Shown: positions 18,362 through 26,928 of the stretch, piece by piece
How the letters are laid out: every line of letters starts with the position of its first letter
Numbering within the stretch: position 1 is the stretch's first letter
Origin: Akkermansia muciniphila
Lineage (GTDB): Bacteria; Verrucomicrobiota; Verrucomicrobiia; Verrucomicrobiales; V1-33
Assembly: GCA_945900785.1 (NCBI GenBank)
Contig: CAMDJM010000024.1
Location: 1 to 60,449, forward strand
Length of the DNA: 60,449 bases
Reading direction: 5' to 3'
Position numbers and translations under genes: made by a program
The notes under the pieces: generated by a model
The model's database searches: none
Told to the model about the DNA's origin: nothing
Seen by the model: only the letters and a program-made list of their open reading frames with translations

Positions 18362-18881
18362 GGAAAGGGACTGCCGTGGGCTGGGTTGGGACTTCATGCA
18401 CCGGCACGGCGGCCATGGAGCAAGTGGGATTGGGATCCGAAGCCCGGAGAGTCGCCTTCTGAGCCAAGGCAGCGAAAAGGGGAGGCGCACTGTAGCCAAT
18501 CGTCAGTTCTTCTGGTGCCGCCATCGGAGCGCAAGGCGGGGCAGAAGCTGGGCCTGAGGTTACGGCGGGCGGGTCCCCTGGTTTGGGGAGCCGGGGGGGC
18601 TCCTTGCTGGCGGCCATTCCCGCCCGGCTGCCGGGCATGGCGGGTGTGCGCACCTTCAGATTCCGCCGGTTGCCATCCAGCGGGGCTCTATCTCCCGCTG
18701 GTCCAGGCTTTTCCCCGTTGAGATCAGGCCAGGGGATGTCCGCTAAACACTGGGGACAGGGGGCGTGGCCTTTCGGCCGTATCGCGACTTCCACGATTCC
18801 ATGGCATGCCGGACAGGGCATTCGCAATAGAATAGCAGGAGTGGAGTTGGGCATTTGGACGGATTTTCTGATAATCTCCAT
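18210..18881 (-). CDS. Zinc-ribbon plus Pro-rich linker ORF overlapping the transglutaminase gene
   Basis: The product is 223 residues from ATG 18881. Near the N-terminus two CxxC knuckles (Cys 23/26 and 42/45, MPCPACHG and PCPQCLAD) form a rubredoxin-type zinc ribbon. A Pro/Ala-rich disordered linker follows to about residue 180. The last 50 residues lose all protein-like character just where the overlapping frame begins the membrane span of the transglutaminase protein. The natural reading is that the zinc ribbon and linker belong at the N-terminus of that protein, with one base of shift in the C-rich stretch around 18320-18360. A separate small protein with an unusual overlap is the alternative. 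Confidence 0.6.
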   Translation of the reverse strand: MEIIRKSVQMPNSTPAILLRMPCPACHGIVEVAIRPKGHAPCPQCLADIPWPDLNGEKPGPAGDRAPLDGNRRNLKVRTPAMPGSRAGMAASKEPPRLPKPGDPPAVTSGPASAPPCAPMAAPEELTIGYSAPPLFAALAQKATLRASDPNPTCSMAAVPVHEVPTQPTAVPFHAKSPSPPPAPGQTYPAAKSASLPPRSGSGAGLFRRHHRLAGLAGHPILQ

Positions 18882-19010
18882 TATATTGATAATTTTGGCA
18901 ACAAAAATTATGGAAATTTGAATTTACTGGGCTTTGCTTCATTTCTATAAATATTCAGAATAAGCAGTAATTTTAGTGGACAGAACGAAATAAGAGCCCT
19001 CACTCTATTC
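18882..19010. promoter_or_regulatory. AT-rich divergent promoter region
   Basis: This 129-base gap separates two divergent zinc-ribbon genes and is much richer in A and T than its surroundings, with runs such as ATTTCTATAAATATTC. It must hold promoters for both directions. No single -35/-10 pair stands out enough to name. Confidence 0.45.
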
Positions 19011-19259
19011 ATGCGCACGACTTCTCCCTCCGCCGACATGCTTTTTTTTAATTGTGGTGCCTGCCTTACGGAATTGAGTGTGCCGCTGGCGCTACAAGGG
19101 GTGGAAGGACCTTGTCCCTGCTGTGGCGAGCGCATCAAGGCCCCGCTTCCCATGGCGGCGGCTCCCGCGCCGGCCTCCGCGCCCTTTTTCCTGCCGCCGC
19201 TGGACCGGTTCCATGAGCCTCCGGTCGTTGAAACGGAGTCCATTCCAGTGCCGGGGTAG
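19011..19259 (+). CDS. Small zinc-ribbon ORF ending at an amber codon
   Basis: The product is 82 residues. Two CxxC pairs (Cys 15/18 and 35/38, in NCGACLTE and CPCCGERIK) form a zinc ribbon with the same spacing as the divergent ORF on the left. A Pro/Ala linker follows. The frame ends at TAG 19257-19259, directly followed in the same frame by ATG and a further 208 open codons that supply a second linker and a membrane helix. It may therefore be the first part of a 291-codon gene interrupted by one amber codon, or a coupled cistron. Confidence 0.65.
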   Translation: MRTTSPSADMLFFNCGACLTELSVPLALQGVEGPCPCCGERIKAPLPMAAAPAPASAPFFLPPLDRFHEPPVVETESIPVPG

Positions 19260-19886
19260 ATGGACGAATCCTCCCAATCCATGGCGCATGCTGCGCCCGT
19301 TGGTTCTTTGGTGCCACGATCTGCCGCCCCAAGCCATTTGAAACCGCTCAACAGCAAGCTGGAGGTTGCGGGCTTTCAGGCGAAACTGACCATTCCTCAA
19401 TCCGGGGAGCCATTGGATGACTCCTGGAAAGAGCGGCACCTGGAAGAGCACCGCCGCCAGTCCCGCCAAAATTCCCTCGACCGGGCGGCAGGCCGTTTCC
19501 TTGATTCCAAGGGCTTTCAAGTCGCCAGGGTCACCATGCTGGTGGCCACTGGAGGCATGTGCGCTGGTTTGGTGCTTTATTTGAAGGACCGGAAATGGGT
19601 GTTGGATTTGCCTTGGAAACCAGGCCGCATGGAAACCATCGTGACTTCGCCGCATGTCACGCCCACCCGCCCCGCCAAACCCATGGAAACGGTGGATCCC
19701 TTCATTACAGAAGATCCTTCTGAATTTGAAGTCCTGGACCATCCCGTCCGAATGGTGCCGGTTCCCGGGCCGGCTTCTGTTCCAGTGAGTGCGTCTCCAG
19801 TGATGGAGGAGGAAAAAAAATACCCATTTTCATCAGATAGTATTTGGCAAAATGGCGGAATCGACCTAGGGTCGGGCTCCGTATGA
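19260..19886 (+). CDS. Single-span membrane protein, in frame with the upstream zinc-ribbon ORF
   Basis: The product is 208 residues if translation starts at the ATG right after the TAG. The first 95 or so residues are charged and linker-like, then comes one hydrophobic helix (VARVTMLVATGGMCAGLVLYL), and the rest is a Pro-rich, probably external tail. No family is recognised. It shares frame with the zinc-ribbon ORF and overlaps the next gene by ATGA (19883-19886), so the three form one transcription unit. The ATG has no clear ribosome site of its own, which favours re-initiation or one longer ancestral protein. Confidence 0.6.
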   Translation: MDESSQSMAHAAPVGSLVPRSAAPSHLKPLNSKLEVAGFQAKLTIPQSGEPLDDSWKERHLEEHRRQSRQNSLDRAAGRFLDSKGFQVARVTMLVATGGMCAGLVLYLKDRKWVLDLPWKPGRMETIVTSPHVTPTRPAKPMETVDPFITEDPSEFEVLDHPVRMVPVPGPASVPVSASPVMEEEKKYPFSSDSIWQNGGIDLGSGSV

Positions 19887-21448
19887 AGAAATTTCTGATT
19901 TTTGTCTTATCGTGCGGATGTGGGGTGGGCCAGCTTACCGCAGCCCCGGAGGGTGGAGAGATGCAGCAGGATATTGTGATCCGGAGGATGGGGGTGAAGA
20001 AGGATGTGTCCATGGACTGGTTTTTTGACCAGCCTGACGTGCTGACGGCGACGCGGGCTGATTTTGAAAAACAATTTCCCAAGGGCACCTATGCCTGGCT
20101 GGACAAGGACAAACACCGCGCCCGCTTCAATCCTGACCGGCTCAACATCAAGCTGAGAAACGAGGAATGCGGGGAAACCATCGTTTCCTTCAAGGGCGAC
20201 AAAATTTCTGCCGTGCTGATCTCCCTGCTCAACAAGGGTGACGATGGCCTGATCAAGGAAGGCCCTTACAGAAAAGCCATCAATCTGGCGACCGGCCTGC
20301 TCAAAGCGGTCACCAAAGTGACGGAAGCGCCCCGCAAAAAAAATGAGACCATCTCCAAGGCGGATGGACTCGTGTGGAGCACGAAAAAAGCCCTGTATAT
20401 GATGGAACATCTCTGGGTGCCCGAAGAGGAGCGGGATGGTTGGATCTGGTATGCCCATGCTGAGTTTGTCCGTATCCGCATTTTGCCTGCCTCCCAGTTG
20501 ATGGGAGCACAGCAAAACACCGTTAAAGTGAACATCAGCCGGCCCTCCCTGGTGAAAAATGTGAAAAAGGATGGAGGCAAGGTGTGGATTGAAGGCATCC
20601 CCATGGTGGATCAGGGCAGCAAGGGCTATTGCGCGGTGGCTTCCTTTGAGCGGGTCATGCGTTATTATGGCAGCCAGGTGGACATGCATGACCTCGCAGA
20701 TCTGGCGAATGCCAACGGCCACTTCGGCACCTCTCCCAGCGGCATGAAGGATGCCGTGCATAAGATGGCCGTCCGCACTGGATTGCACAGCCGCGAGCCC
20801 GTCTTCATGGAAACCAAGGACTACCGCTCCATGGGGAACGCTTATAACCGTGAGGCCAAAAAGGCCGGAATGGGCACTATCGACCTGAAACAAACCAACA
20901 TTCACGAGCTTTACCGGGAAATGGATCCAGAGGTCTTTAAAGGCATGCGCTCCAGGGATTCCGGATTCAACAAGTTTTGCTCAGAGGTCGCCCGCAGCGT
21001 GAACGCCGGCATCCCAGTGATGTGGGCGCTTCAATTGGGCATGTTCTGGGAAGAGCGGCTCGAAGACAGCTATGAGGCCAACCGCGACAAGGAAGACAGT
21101 GACAGTGACAGTGACAGTGACAGTGACAGTGAGGAGGAGAAACCCAAGGACGCGGACAAACCCAAGGACGGGGAGAAGCCGGAGGATGCCGATAAACCCA
21201 AGGAGGAGGAGAAGCCCAAGGAAGAAGAAAAACCCAAACCTGAGGAGAAACCCGAGCCGGAGGAAAAGCGTTCGGGACGTCCGCCCGAATCCATGTCCGG
21301 CGGACACATGCGCATCATCCTGGGTTACGACCCCAAGGCGCGGCTGATCTATTATTCAGATTCCTGGGGCCCCGGTCACGAGATGAAAAAAATGACCCTT
21401 GAGGAAGCCTGGAGCGTGACCATGGCCCTGTTCATTGTGGAGCCCTAA
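19883..21448 (+). CDS. Secreted C39-like (papain-fold) cysteine peptidase
   Basis: The product is 521 residues. ATG 19883 was chosen because it gives a signal peptide (MKKFLIFVLSCGCGVGQLTA) and overlaps the previous stop. The catalytic Cys lies in QGSKGYCAVASFERVMRYYG (about residue 250), the His in GGHMRIILGY (about 475) and the Asp in YSDSWGP (about 493), the order and spacing of peptidase C39-type domains. Between Cys and His a low-complexity insert of about 65 residues begins with Asp-Ser repeats and continues with Lys/Pro/Glu repeats. Residues 1-245 match nothing I recognise. It is the last gene of the zinc-ribbon operon. Peptide cleavage in the periplasm or at the surface is inferred. 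Confidence 0.8.
   Translation: MKKFLIFVLSCGCGVGQLTAAPEGGEMQQDIVIRRMGVKKDVSMDWFFDQPDVLTATRADFEKQFPKGTYAWLDKDKHRARFNPDRLNIKLRNEECGETIVSFKGDKISAVLISLLNKGDDGLIKEGPYRKAINLATGLLKAVTKVTEAPRKKNETISKADGLVWSTKKALYMMEHLWVPEEERDGWIWYAHAEFVRIRILPASQLMGAQQNTVKVNISRPSLVKNVKKDGGKVWIEGIPMVDQGSKGYCAVASFERVMRYYGSQVDMHDLADLANANGHFGTSPSGMKDAVHKMAVRTGLHSREPVFMETKDYRSMGNAYNREAKKAGMGTIDLKQTNIHELYREMDPEVFKGMRSRDSGFNKFCSEVARSVNAGIPVMWALQLGMFWEERLEDSYEANRDKEDSDSDSDSDSDSEEEKPKDADKPKDGEKPEDADKPKEEEKPKEEEKPKPEEKPEPEEKRSGRPPESMSGGHMRIILGYDPKARLIYYSDSWGPGHEMKKMTLEEAWSVTMALFIVEP
21095..21130 (+). repeat. Six-copy GACAGT tandem repeat inside the peptidase gene
   Basis: Six perfect copies of the hexamer GACAGT encode alternating Asp and Ser at the start of the low-complexity insert of the C39-like peptidase. 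Unit number could change by slippage without breaking the frame, because the unit is two codons long. Degenerate AAGGA-type repeats encoding Lys/Pro/Glu follow to about 21270. Confidence 0.9.
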
Positions 21449-21597
21449 CGCTTGATCCGTTGGGGGTCTGCCGGCCTGTCCGCATGGAAAAATCCCCCGC
21501 CTCCGGCGGAGAACGGAATGGTGGTGCGCTTGAAAAAGTATCAGAAGTTCCCTGATGCATTCGAAACGGGCCATTCGCGCGGCACGTTCAGGTCAGG

Positions 21598-24500
21598 ATG
21601 AAATGCGTTCTTTCCGCCCTGCTGTTCCTTACGTCTGTAGCTCTTGCCGTGCCGGATTGGCAGCCGGTGGATCAGCCATGGCCGCGGGCTTTGGGCACCC
21701 ACCGGGTCATTGTCAGGGTGGCTGAACTTCCGCAGGGCACGCCCGTGGTGGGAGCGCACCTGGAATGGCGGAGACCGGACCGCGATCCGGAAAAAAAGGC
21801 CGTGATCGTCCAGGAGTTGAAATCCGGCAAGGTGGTCCACAATGTCCGGGTGGATCTGCTGAACAATGTGGAGGGAAACCTCGTTTTTGAGCCGACCTGC
21901 GGGCTTGGGGAGTATGCCGTTTATTTCCTCCCGGCAGAAATCGGAGGTGGAGCCTTTCCGGTTGGAAAATACCTGGCACCCTCCTCTGCGGCAGACGAAT
22001 CCTGGCTGCGCGGGGCCGCCCAGGCTCCGGCGGCCGCAGCCTCTGTGGTGCGCTGGGAGGCCATCAGTGCCCAGGACGCCTGGACGGAGATGGAAGTCAT
22101 CGCCACCAGCGGGGAAACCAAGGCCATGATGGAATCATGGCCGCAGGGGGTGGCCCTGTTTGTGCCCGGTAAGGGGAAGAGCGTCAGGATGCCGGACCGG
22201 GTTTCCTATCTCATGGCGGCCAGTGCCAGGCCGGGCACGGTGAGCCTGGGCGCCCGTCCGGGCGAGGCCCTCGTCTTTCCCATCGTCCTGTGGTCGCCGG
22301 AGCGGGATTTGGAGCAGGTGAAGATCAGCTTTACCTCTTCCGGTGCGCCTCAGTCAGGATGGGTCGACCCTAAAAATATCCAGTGTCTGAGCACGGAACA
22401 GACGGACTGGAATGGAAAAACCTCCCTGGTTCCGCTGACGGTGGCGAAAGGGCAGGTGAAGCCGGTTTGGTTTTCGCTCGCCATGCCCGCTCAGCCGGGG
22501 AGTCAGGTTTTTTCAGTGGAAGTGACTGCGGGCGGGAATTCCAATAAACTGTCAGGCCTTCAACTGGAAATTTCTGCCGCCGGACTGCTACTCGGGGATC
22601 ATGGGGATTCGGATCCCCGCAGCCTCTCCCGCCTGCGCTGGCTGAACTCCACCACGGCGGTGGATGATGAGCCCGTCAAAGGTTATCCACCCCTGACGCT
22701 TCATGGCCGCACCATCCGCTGTCTGGGGCGGGAATTGGAATTGGGAGAAGACGGCCTGCCGGTGCAGGTCAGAAGCTTTTACAACCAGGCCGTGACCCGG
22801 ATCCTGCCGCAGGCAACCCTGGAGCTGCTCCAGGCTCCGGTGCAATTCAGCCTGCAGCCAGCTGAGGGCCCCGCCACCGCGATGCAGGGCAGCGGCTTTG
22901 CCATCACCCGGCAATCTCCCGGAGTGATTTCCTGGACCTCCCAATGGCAGGGAGGAGGAGCCCGTGCGCTGTTGTCAGGGAGTATGGAGTTTGATGGCTC
23001 CGTGCACTACCGCATCGCCCTCAGCGCAGGAGACACCGCCCTGCGGGTGAAGCAGGCCGGACTCAAGGTCGGGCGCACCGCCGCCACTTCCGGCTATCTG
23101 CTCGGTCTCCAGCAGGAAACCGGGCGAAATCCGGGCTCCTTCGACTGGCGCTGGGACGTGGCGGAAAAGAACCAGGACAGTGTCTGGCTGGGCGCGGTGA
23201 ATGGCGGCCTGAGGCTGCAGCTCCGCTCGGATAACTACATCCGGCCCAGTGTGAACATCCACTACAAGCGCCGTCCCCTGAACGATCCGCCCTCATGGAA
23301 TGCCGGCGGCACCGGCGGCATGACCCTGCGTTCCAGCGGTGCAGGCAGCACCCTGGACTGCCTGAGTGGGGCCTTCACCCTGGAGCCGGGCCAGCCCCTG
23401 CACTTTGATTTTGATCTGCTTATCACGCCATTCCATCCGCTCCGCACTGCGGAGCAGTGGACTGACCGTTACTACCACACCGGCCAGGTGCCGGCGGATT
23501 TCAACAAATACCTTGATGGAGCCAAAACCAATGGGGCCAACATCATCAACATCCACCAGGGCAATTCCCTCAATCCCTATATCAACTATCCCTTCCTGAC
23601 CTGGGAAAAGCTGCGCGCCTTCAGCGATGCCGCCCACCAGCGGGGGATGCGGGCGAAGTATTATTACACCGTGCGGGAACTCTCCAACTGGTGCCCGGAA
23701 CTCTTCGCCTTCCGCAGCATGGGGAACGAAATCCTCATGTCAGGGAAAGGCGGCGGCCATCCCTGGGGCGAGGAGCATCTCGCCGGGGACTATTGGCAGG
23801 CCTGGTATGAGCCCACCGTGCAGGATGTCAGCTTCCTGACCCAGCCGATGAGCCGGTTCCATAACTATTACATTGAGGGCCTGCGCTGGCTTTGTGAAAA
23901 TGCCGGCTGTGATGGGATCTATCTGGATGATATCGCCTATGACCGCGCGATCATGCTGCGGGCCCGCAAGGTGCTGGACCGCTATAGTCCGCGCGGCGGT
24001 TTGATCGATCTGCATTCCTGGAACGAATTCCACGAAGGTGGGGCCTGGGCGCATTGTCCGAACATTTTTATGGACTCCATGCCTTTTGTGGACCGGCTCT
24101 GGTTTGGGGAAGGCCATCATTACAGTGGGCCGCCGCCGGAGCATTTCCTGGTGGAACTGAGCGGCATTCCGTTTGGGCTGATGGGGGAAATGTTGGAAGG
24201 CGGCGGAAACCCATGGCTGGGCCTTGTCCATGGCTGCACTGGTCGGCTCGGCTGGGGCGGGGAACCCCGCGAAGTCTGGCAGCTTTGGGATGATTTTGGC
24301 GTCAGGGACGCGGAATTCATCGGCTGGTGGGCGGGCCAGGAATGTCCGGTCCGCAGCGCTGATCCCATGGTCAAAGCCACGGTCTGGAAAAAACCACAGG
24401 CGACCCTCGTCGCCGTGGCTAACTTTTCCAAGGACCCCAAAGCCGCTGCCCTGCAAATCGATTGGGCCGCCCTCGGCCGGGATCCAGCCAGGGCGAAGTT

Positions 24501-25224
24501 CTACTTTCCTCCCCTGGTTGGGATGAAGCAGTTGGCCGCGCTGCGCAGCGCAGACCAAATGCCTCTGCTGAAGCCTTACGCCGGGGTTGTCTTCATCATT
24601 GATGAGGCCGATCACCCGATCGAAGCCGCTGCGGCTCCGCAAGCCCTTGGAGCAGTCCTCATGGAGGACGATTTTTCCAAGGGCCTCGGTAAATCCTGGA
24701 CCCCGGTGCTATCCCCGCAGGCTCCGGCAGCCGGGAAACTGGATCACGGTTATGTGCTCGCGATGCCGGCTAACCGGTATGGATACCTGGAAAGGTCCCT
24801 TCCGGATCAGGCCGGAGCTGTCGGCGCGCGGTTGTGGCAGGATGGCCAGGATGAAGCCCAGCAGTGGGGCCCGGGCTTGGCGCTGGTCTGGCCGGATGGC
24901 ACCACCCTGCGCACCAACCTCCGCAAGGACGGCAGGGTCAGTGTTTTTGGCGGCGGCGTGGACCGCATGGACACCACCATCCAAACCCGGGCCCCGGTTG
25001 AACTAACCATCCGCTGGGACAGGACCTCGGTGAGCGTCACCGCCTCCGGGCCTGCCATGGGAGACCTGCCGGTGGAAGTGGCCCGGCTGCCCCGCAGCCA
25101 GTTCCCGGGCCAGCCGGCGCTCCTGCGGGTGGGGAAAATGCCAAACGATGCCAGCCCCCGCGATTTCCCGGAAGCCGGTCTGCCAGGATTCAACCGGATC
25201 GAATGGGTGCGGGTTCATCGATAG
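21598..25224 (+). CDS. Secreted glycoside-hydrolase-like protein
   Basis: The product is 1208 residues with a signal peptide (MKCVLSALLFLTSVALA). Residues of about 30-600 look like beta-sandwich domains. A TIM-barrel-like region follows (about 620-960), with GCDGIYLDDIAYDR near residue 771, a typical end-of-strand acidic motif of clan GH-A/GH-D-like hydrolases, and RLWFGEGHHY later. The last 200 residues form a concanavalin/LamG-like sandwich. The whole resembles the GH123/DUF6067-type proteins of Verrucomicrobia and Bacteroidetes, but I cannot fix the family. It probably degrades an extracellular polysaccharide. It stands alone, 149 bases after the peptidase gene. Confidence 0.7.
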   Translation: MKCVLSALLFLTSVALAVPDWQPVDQPWPRALGTHRVIVRVAELPQGTPVVGAHLEWRRPDRDPEKKAVIVQELKSGKVVHNVRVDLLNNVEGNLVFEPTCGLGEYAVYFLPAEIGGGAFPVGKYLAPSSAADESWLRGAAQAPAAAASVVRWEAISAQDAWTEMEVIATSGETKAMMESWPQGVALFVPGKGKSVRMPDRVSYLMAASARPGTVSLGARPGEALVFPIVLWSPERDLEQVKISFTSSGAPQSGWVDPKNIQCLSTEQTDWNGKTSLVPLTVAKGQVKPVWFSLAMPAQPGSQVFSVEVTAGGNSNKLSGLQLEISAAGLLLGDHGDSDPRSLSRLRWLNSTTAVDDEPVKGYPPLTLHGRTIRCLGRELELGEDGLPVQVRSFYNQAVTRILPQATLELLQAPVQFSLQPAEGPATAMQGSGFAITRQSPGVISWTSQWQGGGARALLSGSMEFDGSVHYRIALSAGDTALRVKQAGLKVGRTAATSGYLLGLQQETGRNPGSFDWRWDVAEKNQDSVWLGAVNGGLRLQLRSDNYIRPSVNIHYKRRPLNDPPSWNAGGTGGMTLRSSGAGSTLDCLSGAFTLEPGQPLHFDFDLLITPFHPLRTAEQWTDRYYHTGQVPADFNKYLDGAKTNGANIINIHQGNSLNPYINYPFLTWEKLRAFSDAAHQRGMRAKYYYTVRELSNWCPELFAFRSMGNEILMSGKGGGHPWGEEHLAGDYWQAWYEPTVQDVSFLTQPMSRFHNYYIEGLRWLCENAGCDGIYLDDIAYDRAIMLRARKVLDRYSPRGGLIDLHSWNEFHEGGAWAHCPNIFMDSMPFVDRLWFGEGHHYSGPPPEHFLVELSGIPFGLMGEMLEGGGNPWLGLVHGCTGRLGWGGEPREVWQLWDDFGVRDAEFIGWWAGQECPVRSADPMVKATVWKKPQATLVAVANFSKDPKAAALQIDWAALGRDPARAKFYFPPLVGMKQLAALRSADQMPLLKPYAGVVFIIDEADHPIEAAAAPQALGAVLMEDDFSKGLGKSWTPVLSPQAPAAGKLDHGYVLAMPANRYGYLERSLPDQAGAVGARLWQDGQDEAQQWGPGLALVWPDGTTLRTNLRKDGRVSVFGGGVDRMDTTIQTRAPVELTIRWDRTSVSVTASGPAMGDLPVEVARLPRSQFPGQPALLRVGKMPNDASPRDFPEAGLPGFNRIEWVRVHR

Positions 25225-25304
25225 CAGACCGGCAGGCGCTTGGTTTTGGCTCCGGGTTTTAATTAAGGATTGAAAAAACGCCCGGAATCGGAAAAGTTCG
25301 CGGC

Positions 25305-26027
25305 ATGCAGGACACGATCACGGGAAGCGGACAAATCAGGATCAACGGCGAGCCGATGAATATCGCGTTCACGGTGCCAAAGGGGCCTTGCCTGCCGGAG
25401 GCGTTGTTGCCGGATGCGCAGCGTTTTGCCAATCAACTGACGGATTTGGCAGTAGCCAGGGTGGAGCGCGCAGGACACCGGATTTCCTGTGCGAAGGGTT
25501 GTGGGGCCTGTTGCCGGCAGATGGTGCCGATATCCCCGCCGGAAGCTCGCCATCTGGCAGCGCTGGTGGAAGCGATGCCCGCAGCGGAGGCCGCGCAGGT
25601 GCGGAGCCGTTTTGCCGGCGCCCAGGAGAAGGTGGCGGCATCAGGTCTGCCTGCCCACGGTCCGCCGGATGGGGATCAGGCGGCTTACCGGGCTTTTGGA
25701 CTAGCCTATTTTTCCCTTGGGGTGCCATGTCCCTTTTTGGTGGAGGAAAGTTGTTCCATCCACCGGGACCGGCCCCTGGTGTGCCGGGAATATCTGGTGA
25801 CTTCCCCACCAGCGGCCTGTGCGGCCCTGGACTCCGGTCAGGTGAAGCAAATCGCGCCGCCGAGCCGGGTGTGGGCGGTGTTTTCCCGCAGCACTTCGCC
25901 GGATGGTTCGCTGGCGTGGATGCCTCTGATCGAAGCCCTCGATTTTGTGGCAGCGGAGGAAACTCCCCTCCCGGAGCGCACCGGGCCACAATATGTGGAG
26001 GCATTGCTCAAGGAATTGCAGAAATAG
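25305..26027 (+). CDS. YkgJ-family cysteine-cluster protein
   Basis: The product is 240 residues. The Cys pattern is that of the YkgJ/CxxCxxCC family: CAKGCGACCRQ at about residues 64-74, then CPFLVEESCSIHRDRPLVCREY. These Cys residues probably bind zinc or an iron-sulfur cluster; the function of the family is not settled. The start codon is followed by an ordinary N-terminus without signal peptide. It ends 50 bases before a strong two-way terminator shared with the convergent Hcp-like gene. Confidence 0.88.
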   Translation: MQDTITGSGQIRINGEPMNIAFTVPKGPCLPEALLPDAQRFANQLTDLAVARVERAGHRISCAKGCGACCRQMVPISPPEARHLAALVEAMPAAEAAQVRSRFAGAQEKVAASGLPAHGPPDGDQAAYRAFGLAYFSLGVPCPFLVEESCSIHRDRPLVCREYLVTSPPAACAALDSGQVKQIAPPSRVWAVFSRSTSPDGSLAWMPLIEALDFVAAEETPLPERTGPQYVEALLKELQK

Positions 26028-26076
26028 CCGCTGCCCTGGTCCACCATCGCTCCTCACATAAAACCTAAAACACAAA

Positions 26077-26104
26077 ACGCCGGTCTGGCGGACCAGACCG
26101 GCGT
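26077..26104. terminator. Bidirectional rho-independent terminator
   Basis: A perfect 12-base-pair stem (ACGCCGGTCTGG / CCAGACCGGCGT) with a CGGA loop lies between two convergent genes. It is flanked by an A-rich tract on the left (CACAAAA) and GGGGTTTT on the right, so it can end transcripts from both sides. Confidence 0.85.
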
Positions 26105-26137
26105 GCGGGGTTTTGGCAGGAGGGAGGTTGCCGTTGG

Positions 26138-26908
26138 TTATTCCACTTCTTCCACGCGGTAGAAGAGGGCCTGGCCTTTGATCGGGAGCGACTGTTCCAC
26201 TATACCATCCGTGGTGGCAGTGAATTCGCTGACGGTTTCCCAGGGGCCATCCAGGCTGGCATTGCTGCGGACGCGGTAGGTGTGGCCGGATTCGACCGGG
26301 CAGCTCAGACTCAGCGTGCCATTGGCTGTCTGGTCCAGGCTGGCCTTGAAGGGCAGGCGGGGCTTGGCTCCGCCGGTCTGGCTGGCGGTGTCGAAGGTGG
26401 CCGTGGTCCCGCCGCCGTCCCCGTCGCGTCCGGTGATGCTCCACTCGATCTTTTGATAGGTGAAACTGACCTCCTCCTGCGGCGGCGAGGTGCCGCCCCC
26501 GGAGGCGATCGAACTGATCAGCACATCATACAGGGTGATCCGCAGATAGGGGGTCTGTCCGTCGACAAAGGCGAAGGTGGCTTTGGGGATGTGTTCACCC
26601 AGGCAGCATTTCACCAGGAGCAGAGGCGTGGCTTTATCCAGCCTCTTGAGCACCCTGAGACCAAATGCCGCAGGACTGGTGGTGGCGGGCGGGATCACCG
26701 GGGTAGCGGCGACACTGGCATCGACGCTATCGAGTGGGATCCATCCGGAAAATCTTCCGGCGGGGGCTTCACCGTCAATGCCCTCCAGCTTCAGATAGAC
26801 CTCAGCGCGGAGTGCTCCCACCATGGTCAGGAAGGCCAGGGCGAAGGCTGGAAGCCATCCACCGGATTGCAACCGCCGGAGCGGGGAGTGTAGGCAGGGA
26901 GTTTTCAT
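26138..26908 (-). CDS. Secreted Hcp-like protein with a C-terminal extension
   Basis: The product is 256 residues from ATG 26908, which has AGGAA 7 bases upstream; the frame is open further back but without a ribosome site. The N-terminus is a signal peptide ending near GALRAEV. The body follows the Hcp (type VI secretion tube) fold pattern: VYLKLEGIDGEAP, ...LLLVKCCLGEHIPKATFAFV, ...RITLYDVLISS, ...EEVSFTYQKIEWS. A further 80 residues form a beta-rich extension (GHTYRVRSNASLDGPWETV) typical of Verrucomicrobial secreted proteins. Hcp proteins of T6SS have no Sec signal, so this one acts outside a classical T6SS. It lies 20 bases downstream of a disrupted Hcp-like gene on the same strand. Confidence 0.8.
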   Translation of the reverse strand: MKTPCLHSPLRRLQSGGWLPAFALAFLTMVGALRAEVYLKLEGIDGEAPAGRFSGWIPLDSVDASVAATPVIPPATTSPAAFGLRVLKRLDKATPLLLVKCCLGEHIPKATFAFVDGQTPYLRITLYDVLISSIASGGGTSPPQEEVSFTYQKIEWSITGRDGDGGGTTATFDTASQTGGAKPRLPFKASLDQTANGTLSLSCPVESGHTYRVRSNASLDGPWETVSEFTATTDGIVEQSLPIKGQALFYRVEEVE

Positions 26909-26928
26909 GGGAGCGTTCCTGGAAGGGA

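Noticed and set aside
16055..18721. Plus-strand ORFs (389 and 491 codons) opposite the transglutaminase gene
   Set aside because: Antisense shadows; the minus strand has the intact Cys-His-Asp triad.
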